From Actinomycetota bacterium (lineage in GTDB: Bacteria > Planctomycetota > Phycisphaerae > JAACET01), in assembly GCA_011682385.1 (NCBI GenBank), contig JAACET010000031.1, forward strand, positions 1 through 36,654: a stretch of DNA of 36,654 nt, written 5' to 3'. A program made the position numbers and the translations under genes. The notes under the pieces were generated by a model. It was not told the origin of the DNA. It searched no databases and was given only the letters and a program-made list of their open reading frames with translations. This document shows, in pieces, positions 8,378 through 15,285 of the stretch (its first letter is position 1; each line of letters begins with the position of its first letter).

Positions 8378-8406
8378 AGCATAGGTATTCGACTGGTCTA
8401 AGTCAA
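8378..8406 (-). promoter_or_regulatory. Sigma70-type promoter for tRNA-Val
   Basis: On the minus strand TTGACT (8401-8406) and TATGCT (8378-8383) are separated by exactly 17 bp, and the -10 ends 21 nt before the tRNA 5' end. The -35 hexamer contains the TGA stop codon of the radical SAM gene ending at 8403, so the two units are packed tightly. Confidence 0.75.
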
Positions 8407-9392
8407 GATTTGCTCGTTGGCGGTCGGCCCGTGTCGAAGAATAACGTCGGCAGGCTTTTCAACAGTGCCCAGGGGCGATAGAGCATCTCTGTTTCTCCCC
8501 GACAGTTATACCAGCAGGATTGGCAGCTATTCGCTCGGCTGGCTAACCGCAGGTCTCGGATGATATTCTGTATGCGATCCCGGTAGAGATTGCCGACCGG
8601 GCGGCCACGGTTTTCGACACAGATGCTAACGTCACCTGTGGAATCTATGTTGAAGAAAGCCTGCCCAGCCCTACAACCCGGTACGCCGCCATCCAGAGCT
8701 TGATCAAACCGGCTAAGGAAGACGGGATTAGACAGGAAGTTGTGGTTACGGCTCTTTAGCATTAGCAGATGTTCTGAAGCATCTTGTTCACGGTGGTGAA
8801 ATCTATCCGATCCGGTTTTTAATTTACCATAGGGCTGGATCATCAGGTAGGCTTCGTGTGCGCGTGCCAGTTTGATCAGTTCTTCTACCTCCTGGAGGTT
8901 GTCGTGCAGCAACACGGTCATCACATTGACCCGCTGCCAACGGTGTACGCGAGCCTTGCTGAAATAGCTCAGAGCTCGGACCGCCTGGTCAAAACATCCT
9001 CGCTTACCCCGCCTGCGATCATGTTTCTCGGCACTGGCATAATCGATACTGACGGATACACCCCAAAGCCCGGCCTGCATTAGCTCCTTAGCGTTTTGCG
9101 CCGTCACGTTTGAACCGTTAGTGGTTATGAAAGGCAGATGCCAGCGAGCGACTTCCCGAACGATTTCGGGTAGGTCCTCCCGCAGCATCGGCTCGCCGCC
9201 TGCCATGGAGATGAACAGCGATCCCAGTCTAGCCAACTGTCGCGAGCCTTCAGCTATCTCGGCCACACTTTGTTCGGGCAGTTTGCCGGCCGGGTCGTTC
9301 CAATAATTGCAGAACCCGCAGCGCATCTCGCAGCGATAGGTCACCTGCCAGGCGCACCACATGGGATAACGGCCCGCATAGGTCCGCAGCAA
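8403..9392 (-). CDS. Radical SAM enzyme with C-terminal SPASM-like cysteines
   Basis: This is a 329-aa radical SAM protein. The cluster motif CEMRCGFC gives C21, C25 and C28 for the SAM-binding 4Fe-4S cluster. AGGEPM is the SAM-binding GGE motif, and FITTNGSNVT and GVSVSIDYA are typical barrel strands. The C-terminus has CRAGQAFFNIDSTGDVSICVE and then CQSCWYNC, as in SPASM or twitch auxiliary cluster domains. The substrate is unknown. The start is uncertain: no ATG lies upstream in frame before a TGA, so translation would begin at TTG 9392 or at the internal ATG (residue 11), which lies only 10 residues before the first cluster cysteine. It is isolated from the neighbouring cassette by about 200 bp. 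Confidence 0.8.
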   Translation of the reverse strand: MLRTYAGRYPMWCAWQVTYRCEMRCGFCNYWNDPAGKLPEQSVAEIAEGSRQLARLGSLFISMAGGEPMLREDLPEIVREVARWHLPFITTNGSNVTAQNAKELMQAGLWGVSVSIDYASAEKHDRRRGKRGCFDQAVRALSYFSKARVHRWQRVNVMTVLLHDNLQEVEELIKLARAHEAYLMIQPYGKLKTGSDRFHHREQDASEHLLMLKSRNHNFLSNPVFLSRFDQALDGGVPGCRAGQAFFNIDSTGDVSICVENRGRPVGNLYRDRIQNIIRDLRLASRANSCQSCWYNCRGETEMLYRPWALLKSLPTLFFDTGRPPTSKS

Positions 9393-9595
9393 TTGCCATT
9401 TCTTTGTGTGTTGAACTCAAAGGCCCGGGCCCCTTGGGCATTACACTTCTCCGACAACCTATAGAATGAACAGTAGATCGCAACTGCGCGTAAATGACCA
9501 TATACCTACAACACGACCGAAGTGGCCATGAACACACAGGAGAGTAGCGTACTCAGCCAGAGATGGCTAAGAATGTCTACAAAGCTCCTGTAACA

Positions 9596-10048
9596 TCACA
9601 AAAACCGACTAACGTTCTTCTCTGTTCTCGAAGATTTGCTCTTATCTGGCAATGGTCTCGGAGTCCTAGAGGCAATTAGGTCCTGGAGTTCTCTGGACGA
9701 GATTTCGGCCTTGCTAATCATTAGCATTGACTCTGGTCCCGACAAGGCGACAACACGACCTGACTTGACCTCGTAATACGTCTCAATAGACTTTTTTGTA
9801 TACACAACTGAGCGGTCCACCAGTACGAGATTCTCCATGTCTATTGGCCGATGCCTTCTCTCGCGGGCTCTCAGATCTGGCATCCTCTTGAATCCTGCCT
9901 CGATCTGCGATTGAAGCCTCAAGGTCTCTTGAAGGCGATCCGACAAGGCGCCAACGAACTCATGGCGTGCTTGACGACCTCTGCGCTCAATGGTATAGGA
10001 TGTGCCCCACCATATGACAATTAGAATCAGAATAGATACTAATTCCAT
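9596..10048 (-). CDS. Uncharacterised membrane-anchored protein (third gene of cassette)
   Basis: I do not recognise this 150-aa protein. An N-terminal helix (MELVSILILIVIWWGTSYTI) looks like a signal anchor and is followed by a basic stretch (ERRGRQAR), suggesting the C-terminal part is cytoplasmic. Residues 25-60 are helical and charged (LSDRLQETLRLQSQIEAGF). The middle is a compact mixed region (NLVLVDRSVVYTKKSIETYYEV) and the tail is a basic low-complexity stretch (TPRPLPDKSKSSR). No catalytic motif is evident. It begins 11 bp after the 77-aa gene ends, so the two are co-transcribed. The ribosome site is weak. Confidence 0.6.
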   Translation of the reverse strand: MELVSILILIVIWWGTSYTIERRGRQARHEFVGALSDRLQETLRLQSQIEAGFKRMPDLRARERRHRPIDMENLVLVDRSVVYTKKSIETYYEVKSGRVVALSGPESMLMISKAEISSRELQDLIASRTPRPLPDKSKSSRTEKNVSRFL

Positions 10049-10059
10049 ATCATTTACCG

Positions 10060-10293
10060 TCAGCCTTTCCTCAAGAATGAATCGATGCTAGACGTCAAAG
10101 CCTTTATTTGTCCCTCAATGCTTCGGAGAAGACCTGCAACTGTGTCGTCCAAAATGGCGAGGGTTTTCAAAAGCGATGCGCCATCCTTATGTTTCTTATA
10201 GCAATGGTATCCGATGTACATTGCAAACACAACCACAATGACCCATCCATTAGTCTTCTCCACAACTCTGACTAGGAAATCTGTGACGTTCAT
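10060..10293 (-). CDS. Small single-pass membrane protein (second gene of cassette)
   Basis: This 77-aa protein of unknown function has a membrane helix at about 17-33 (WVIVVVFAMYIGYHCYK). A C-terminal amphipathic helix (ASLLKTLAILDDTVAGLLRSI) is rich in Leu/Ile and may oligomerise. Its ATG overlaps the stop of the 257-aa gene by 4 nt (ATGA), a translational-coupling arrangement, and AAAAGGA lies 6 nt upstream. Size and layout recall small membrane effectors or anchors, but no homologue is recognised. Confidence 0.6.
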   Translation of the reverse strand: MNVTDFLVRVVEKTNGWVIVVVFAMYIGYHCYKKHKDGASLLKTLAILDDTVAGLLRSIEGQIKALTSSIDSFLRKG

Positions 10294-11063
10294 GTTTTGT
10301 CCTTTTCCGTTTGCATTTCTGCCAAGGCTCCATCCAACGGCACCGCTACAGACGGTATGAAACGTTCCAGCACGAATGATCGGGCAAAATCAACATGCTC
10401 ACACGCGAGCTCTCCTAGGCTTACATCGTGCGCGAAGTGGCGTGTCTTGGCAATTGCTATCTGGGTCCTCAGCATGTCGTTCTCGTATGAATTGTGTCGG
10501 ACCTCTTTTGCAGTCACATCGCTTTCAATCTCGACGACGCATATCCTATCCTCCGAAAGATACGCTTTGAGTATCAGGTCGTTCTGGAAGACTGATTTTG
10601 GCTCGAACATACGAAAGAGTGGGCTCGTCTTGAAAAGAGTATCCCATAGCAGCGCATAATGATTTCCTTCCCAAGTGGAGATAGCAAACAAGCGGAAGTC
10701 GATATAGGCCACATTCACGGCTAACAGTGAAGCCCCCTCTTGATACCCCTTGAACAGCTTGCTGATGTCGTCTTTTGTGCCGAAAGCAACCTTGGGCCCC
10801 CAAGAGAGCATCAACCCGATTCCCTTCGACGCGACAAGCAACATCTGTTCGTCCGCTTCTTGCTTGCCATTGTCTATCTTAAAAATATCTTTCTTGCTGT
10901 CGTAATCAGACTCCCGCAGCTCGGGGAAGGCCTCTTGGATCCTAGTAAGTCCTTTCAGGACGGCGTCTCTCTCTAATGGTGCCTCGCTACCAATACCAAG
11001 CGATAACGCTCCTAAGCTGAGATGCTTAAAGGGACGAAAACCTTCGATTACGTTATTGAACAT
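10290..11063 (-). CDS. Uncharacterised soluble protein (first gene of cassette)
   Basis: I do not recognise this 257-aa protein, which has no signal peptide or membrane helix. The N-terminus reads MFNNVIEGFRPFKHLSLGALSLGIG. Central aromatic-rich strands (NVAYIDFRLFAISTWEGNHYALLWDTLF) and DRICVVEIESD suggest an alpha/beta fold. The C-terminal third contains a possible helical region (YENDMLRTQIAIAKTRHFAHDVSLGEL). It leads a three-gene minus-strand operon and overlaps the next gene by 4 nt. Upstream (minus strand) TTGGCT and TAATAT with a 17-bp spacer form a weak candidate promoter at about 11116-11144. Base composition looks slightly AT-richer than the flanking housekeeping genes. Confidence 0.6.
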   Translation of the reverse strand: MFNNVIEGFRPFKHLSLGALSLGIGSEAPLERDAVLKGLTRIQEAFPELRESDYDSKKDIFKIDNGKQEADEQMLLVASKGIGLMLSWGPKVAFGTKDDISKLFKGYQEGASLLAVNVAYIDFRLFAISTWEGNHYALLWDTLFKTSPLFRMFEPKSVFQNDLILKAYLSEDRICVVEIESDVTAKEVRHNSYENDMLRTQIAIAKTRHFAHDVSLGELACEHVDFARSFVLERFIPSVAVPLDGALAEMQTEKDKT

Positions 11064-11456
11064 AGCAGTTGATCCTCAATTGCGACTATTGTGAATACTG
11101 TTTATCGTCGCATATATTACCAGTTATCTTGGGTAGAGCCAAGTGTGTACATCCGGCTTGATGACGACCAGCTTTTGTCTGTTTCACGGGCAAGCCGGAC
11201 GACAGCCGGATCAACAAAATAGCAACTCGCCGCAGATAAGATTACTCCAGCGCATATTGGCTCCAGTGGCTGCGGAGTCCATCCTTTTCCTATTCTATAT
11301 TTACTCACGCCATCGAACAATCTGGCGAGAGCAAAGAATGTCTAGGCACGACCAATCTCAGGGCAAAACTGTCACAGGAGTGTTAGCAGGTGCTCTCCTG
11401 GGACGCGGGCCAAACGGCCCCACATTTCTGAGCGATGTACTACAAATCGCTATGAA
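11064..11456. other. 393-bp gene-free interval between cassette and tRNA-Ala
   Basis: No gene is supported here. The interval carries the candidate cassette promoter next to 11064-11144. Near tRNA-Ala there are three perfect short inverted repeats: CAGGAG/CTCCTG (11375-11400), GGGCC/GGCCC with a 4-nt loop (11407-11420) and AGCGAT/ATCGCT (11431-11451). They lie just past the tRNA 3' end on the transcribed strand and could act in termination or 3' processing, though none has a U-tract. I found no tRNA-end duplication that would mark an attachment site. Confidence 0.45.
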
Positions 11457-11533
<77 letters not shown>

Positions 11534-11589
11534 ACCAGTTAGGGCAGATAGGAGAGTATTTTTTCACTCTCGAGGCTCGAGGAATCGTA

Positions 11590-11618
11590 ACCATACAGTA
11601 GCCTCCCGGTCATGTCAA
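11590..11618 (-). promoter_or_regulatory. Sigma70-type promoter for tRNA-Ala
   Basis: On the minus strand a perfect TTGACA (11613-11618) and TATGGT (11590-11595) are separated by 17 bp. The -10 lies 56 nt before the tRNA 5' end, leaving an unusually long leader that contains a GAGAGT/ACTCTC hairpin (11552-11571). Confidence 0.65.
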
Positions 11619-11727
11619 GCTGATACCGTGATTATCGACATAGCTTGCCTGTTCGTCTTGATTTAGCCGATGGCCTCTATATCTTCTTTTACTACCTTGC
11701 CTTAGGCGAGCCCTGATTATTTTGCCG

Positions 11728-11757
11728 TTGACAGACGACTACCGTACGCACGATAAT
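11728..11757 (+). promoter_or_regulatory. Sigma70-type promoter of the lipoprotein / radical SAM operon
   Basis: A perfect TTGACA (11728-11733) and GATAAT (11752-11757) are separated by 18 bp. The -10 ends 41 nt before the lipoprotein ATG. The three plus-strand genes that follow have gaps of 13 bp and an overlap of 23 bp, so this promoter probably serves all of them. Confidence 0.7.
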
Positions 11758-11798
11758 GAATATTAACGGCAAGTTCTTTCTACGTTGGAGTTTTTGAA

Positions 11799-13358
11799 AT
11801 GGTTTCTAAGCAAATCGTTTGGTTGGCGATGCTGATGATGGCCTTGTTTTTGGCTGGCTGTTCGGAGCCACCGGAGTTGGCCGCCTCCAAGAAGATATCT
11901 GACGATCTCGCCCAGGCCCGGGATCTGATAAAACAGCAAACCCCGGCCTCTTATGCCCAGGCCGAGAAGATACTGCAGGATACCCTCAGAACGCCTAATG
12001 CTACCTCCGTTGCCAAGCAAGGCGCCCATGAGTTGTTGGCCACCTTATTGAGCGAGGTTACTGCTCGGCAGTTTACTGACGAACAGTTCGCCAAGCTGCA
12101 GCAGGATTTTGCCCAGGCCGATTCGGACCTGCATTACGCCCTTAGTCGGCTCTGTGCAGAGGCGGCTGGATTTGCCTATTCTGCGGGTTTGTCCCTCAGT
12201 GACAGTCAGACCCTTCAGCAGTACCGCCGGACCCTTGCCCAGATGGTTCCGCAGGCAATCATAGACAAAGACAACGCCGAAAAGATTCGAGTCGGATTGG
12301 AGCAGAGACTGGCGCGAACCCGACAAGAAGTCTCTCGCATGCGAATAACGGCCGAAAAGTCTTTCCTCAAAGCTGAGAGTCTCAGTGGTGACGAGTATGT
12401 TAGCACGGTGGCTCAGGCTGCTGCCGGGCAACTGGAAGCGGACAGGCTGTCTATTAGAGCCCGGAATGAGGAGTTGGCTCTGCAATCAGCACGGCAGGAC
12501 GAGTTTAGTCGGCAATTTCAATTAGCCAAACTTCAGGAAGCCGTACAACGCGTCGAGCAGCAGATATCTGCCCAGGCAGGATCACTTGATCAGGTCCGTC
12601 AAGCTCGCGACACAGCTAAAGCCAAACTGCAAAAATCAGCCGATGAACTTCTCGTCCAACTGAATTCTTTCGGTGAGTTGGGAACGCAACTGGATGCTGC
12701 CTATCAACTTCTGATGGACCAGCAGGGCCAGGCCATAAGCCACTATGGCAAAGCCTTGGTTGGAGCTGCCGCTGGAAGTAAGAGATTCCGTGATTTCAAA
12801 TCCGCTCGGCCGGCTGATTCTCCTGCAGACCAGCGGGTCGATATGCTTATTTCCGTGGATGCCCAAGTTGATCTTGCTGTTAGTCTGACCCGGGCTGAGA
12901 TTCTCCGTGCATCTATGCGACAGGACTATGTTGGCCTGCTGGAGCGGGTGTCGTGGCGGGCTAAACAGGTAGAGGATGCGCGAAAGGCCTTGACTGCTGT
13001 GGGGGTCCGAATGGGTTCGCCGCAGATTGACGCTGCTTCTACCCAGCAGAGCATTCAGCAGGTTTGCACTACAGCCAAGGGTGACTTGAGTTCTGCCATT
13101 CAGACGTTGCGGGCCACAGCATGGCCTCGACAGAAGAAAGCAGACTCAGCCGAGCAGATGGTCAAGAACCTCGAAGGCGTCCGTTGGAATTGGCAGGTCT
13201 GGGCGATGCTGGGCTTGGCCCACCAGGCTCGAGCTGCCCTCTGTCAGCAGATGGGTGATGAGCAAGAAGCCCGGGCCGATTCTCAAGCGGCGTCTGTTTA
13301 TTTGTCCAGTGCCGGCCGGATCAGGCCCGGACTGGTAAGATTGACTGGATCCAACTAA
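11799..13358 (+). CDS. Coiled-coil / TPR-like lipoprotein leading a radical SAM operon
   Basis: This 519-aa envelope protein has a type II signal peptide: MVSKQIVWLAMLMMALFLAGC, with lipobox LAGC and lipidated Cys21. Ser at +2 predicts the outer membrane by the usual rule. The mature chain is almost entirely helical. TPR-like helices (SYAQAEKILQDTLRTP) come first, then long Gln/Glu/Ala-rich coiled-coil segments (about 170-290: LEQRLARTRQEVSRMR, QKSADELLVQLNSF). A final TPR-like pair (MLGLAHQARAALCQQMGDEQEARADSQ) ends the chain. GGAG lies 8 nt before the ATG, behind a good promoter. The downstream gene begins 13 bp later. Function is unknown; the context suggests a periplasmic or outer-membrane partner of the two radical SAM enzymes. 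Confidence 0.8.
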   Translation: MVSKQIVWLAMLMMALFLAGCSEPPELAASKKISDDLAQARDLIKQQTPASYAQAEKILQDTLRTPNATSVAKQGAHELLATLLSEVTARQFTDEQFAKLQQDFAQADSDLHYALSRLCAEAAGFAYSAGLSLSDSQTLQQYRRTLAQMVPQAIIDKDNAEKIRVGLEQRLARTRQEVSRMRITAEKSFLKAESLSGDEYVSTVAQAAAGQLEADRLSIRARNEELALQSARQDEFSRQFQLAKLQEAVQRVEQQISAQAGSLDQVRQARDTAKAKLQKSADELLVQLNSFGELGTQLDAAYQLLMDQQGQAISHYGKALVGAAAGSKRFRDFKSARPADSPADQRVDMLISVDAQVDLAVSLTRAEILRASMRQDYVGLLERVSWRAKQVEDARKALTAVGVRMGSPQIDAASTQQSIQQVCTTAKGDLSSAIQTLRATAWPRQKKADSAEQMVKNLEGVRWNWQVWAMLGLAHQARAALCQQMGDEQEARADSQAASVYLSSAGRIRPGLVRLTGSN

Positions 13359-13371
13359 CTAGTATCAAGTT

Positions 13372-15285
13372 ATGGCTATGGACTACAGACGCCCACAGGC
13401 TGGGCTGTTCAATGACGTTACGGATAGAGCCCCTGCTGCGGGTCTCTCGCCTACAATGCCGGACGTTATTCCGGACCGCGCCCGTCGGCAGTTGACTGAG
13501 CTTAGGCAAACGATGTCCCGGTTTTGCGATCAGGGGCACGCTCTACCATTGGCCACGAAGTCTTGCTGTTTATCCTGCGATGAAATAGTCGAGGCCCGTT
13601 TTGAGCTCATCGGCGGACAGCTGGTGCTCATAAAGGAATGCCCGAGTTGCGGACGATATAGTGAGCCCCACTACGATGCCATTTTCACCGAGGCCCGCTC
13701 TGATCGACCCGCATCAGCTCAGAAGACCTTTTCTGGCACACCGATTCGTCCGATCCTTCGAGGTCTGCCCCGGACGGTAGAAACGCTCTGTCCGCAATGC
13801 TGTGCAATCTTAGTCGGGCGCTATTTTGTAGCCGACGGCAAGGTCTTTGCGGAGAAGACTTGTCCTCAGCACGGCTATTTCCGCGACTGCATTAATTCGG
13901 ATGTTCGTCTCTATCTCAAAGCTGCCCACTGGAGTTTTGAAGAGGGTCCCGGCCAGCAGTTCCCCCGCGTGCGGGACGCCCATCATTGTCCCAGTGATTG
14001 CGGTTATTGCAACCAGCACATTTCCAGCGGCGTACTGTCTCAACTTGACCTGACCAACCGCTGCAATCTGTCCTGCCCGATTTGTTTTGCCAACGCCAGC
14101 TCTACCGGCCGGGTATCGGAGCCCAGCTATGAGCAAGTCGTATCCCTTTTACAGCAGTTGCGCGACCTGCGTCCGCTGCCGGCGACAGCCATTCAGTTTA
14201 CTGGTGGTGAACCTACTTTGCGTTCGGACTTTTTGCGGATCCTGTCCCAGGCCCATGCTATGGGCTTCTCGCACGTCCAGGCCGCCACCAACGGCCTGAC
14301 GCTGGCTGCCCCGGAGTTTGCCCGGCAGTGCGCTGAGGCTGGATTGCATACCATTTACTTGCAGTTTGATGGTGTGGGTGACGAGGTCTATCGAGCCGTG
14401 CGAGGCCGGAGCTTATGGTCTCAGAAACTCTCTTGCATAGAGAACTGTCGGCAATCTGAGATCAAGGTCTGCCTGGTGCCCACTATTATAAAGGGCAGCA
14501 ATGACGACCAGGTAGCCAAGATACTGCAGTTTGCCATCGACAATGTTGATGCCGTATCGGGCATATCTTACCAGCCGGTTTGCTTTACCGGTCGTATCGA
14601 CCAGCAGCTTCGCGAACAACAGCGCTATACCCTCGGCGACTTGGCCCATGATATCAGCAAGGCCTTGAGGAACTGTCAGGTGTATCGTGATTTTTATCCT
14701 CTCAGCATAGTCAAGCCGCTTAGCTCACTGCTTCAGGCAGCCCAGAAGGCCCCCAAGATTACCTGTAATTGCCATCCCGACTGTAGCCTGGGAACTTACC
14801 TGCTGGTCAGTCCTGACGGCCAGGCCTATCCCTTTCCTCTGGTTTTTGACATTGAAGGATTGTTCAATGAGATGAATTCATTGGCCAAGCGATTGGCCGT
14901 TAAACCCAGGATCAACTGGTTGGACAAGCTGGCCATATACCGTCTTTTCCGCCGGCACTTTCGCAAAGGGTCCTCCCCGCCTGACCTGAGTGTCCGTAAG
15001 TTTATCCAGGCCCTGATGGGAATGGTCGATAAAAGCAAAGGTCGAGGATTAGCCGGACAGACGACCTATCGAACGCTCATGGTTGCCGGCATGCACTTCC
15101 AGGACCGCTATAATTTTGATGTCGAGCGGGTCAAGCGTTGTGCAATACCTTACAGTACCTTCGAGGGTGTGTTTCCTTTCTGCACTTACAATTCCGGCCC
15201 GATGTATAGATCCTTCGTCGAGCAGATGCACTCTTGTACTCTGGAGGCTTATCAGAAGGCCAATGGGTTCCAAAGAGAAGAATAG
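13372..15285 (+). CDS. Tes/MJ0619-like radical SAM enzyme with duplicated N-terminal zinc-ribbon module
   Basis: This 637-aa protein resembles archaeal tetraether lipid synthase (Tes, MJ0619 type), which joins isoprenoid chains by C-C coupling. The match rests on CPSDCGYCNQH followed by LDLTNRCNLSCPICFANASSTG (cluster cysteines 231, 235 and 238), FTGGEPTLRSDF (GGEPT at 278-282) and a late CNCHPDCSLGTYLLVSPDG block. The N-terminus has two consecutive modules of CxxC, a beta segment and a CPxC/H pair: CLSCDEIVEARF...CPSCG, then CPQCCAILVGRYFV...CPQHG. I recall only one in typical family members. There is no membrane helix. The start at 13372 is 13 bp after the lipoprotein gene and lacks a strong ribosome site; ATG 13378 is an alternative. 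The true substrate is unproven; it could be a lipid or another hydrocarbon. Confidence 0.85.
   Translation: MAMDYRRPQAGLFNDVTDRAPAAGLSPTMPDVIPDRARRQLTELRQTMSRFCDQGHALPLATKSCCLSCDEIVEARFELIGGQLVLIKECPSCGRYSEPHYDAIFTEARSDRPASAQKTFSGTPIRPILRGLPRTVETLCPQCCAILVGRYFVADGKVFAEKTCPQHGYFRDCINSDVRLYLKAAHWSFEEGPGQQFPRVRDAHHCPSDCGYCNQHISSGVLSQLDLTNRCNLSCPICFANASSTGRVSEPSYEQVVSLLQQLRDLRPLPATAIQFTGGEPTLRSDFLRILSQAHAMGFSHVQAATNGLTLAAPEFARQCAEAGLHTIYLQFDGVGDEVYRAVRGRSLWSQKLSCIENCRQSEIKVCLVPTIIKGSNDDQVAKILQFAIDNVDAVSGISYQPVCFTGRIDQQLREQQRYTLGDLAHDISKALRNCQVYRDFYPLSIVKPLSSLLQAAQKAPKITCNCHPDCSLGTYLLVSPDGQAYPFPLVFDIEGLFNEMNSLAKRLAVKPRINWLDKLAIYRLFRRHFRKGSSPPDLSVRKFIQALMGMVDKSKGRGLAGQTTYRTLMVAGMHFQDRYNFDVERVKRCAIPYSTFEGVFPFCTYNSGPMYRSFVEQMHSCTLEAYQKANGFQREE

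Noticed and set aside
9393-11456. Attachment-site duplication flanking the small cassette
   Set aside because: No copy of the 3' end of tRNA-Ala or tRNA-Val was found on the far side, and no integrase or transposase gene is present.
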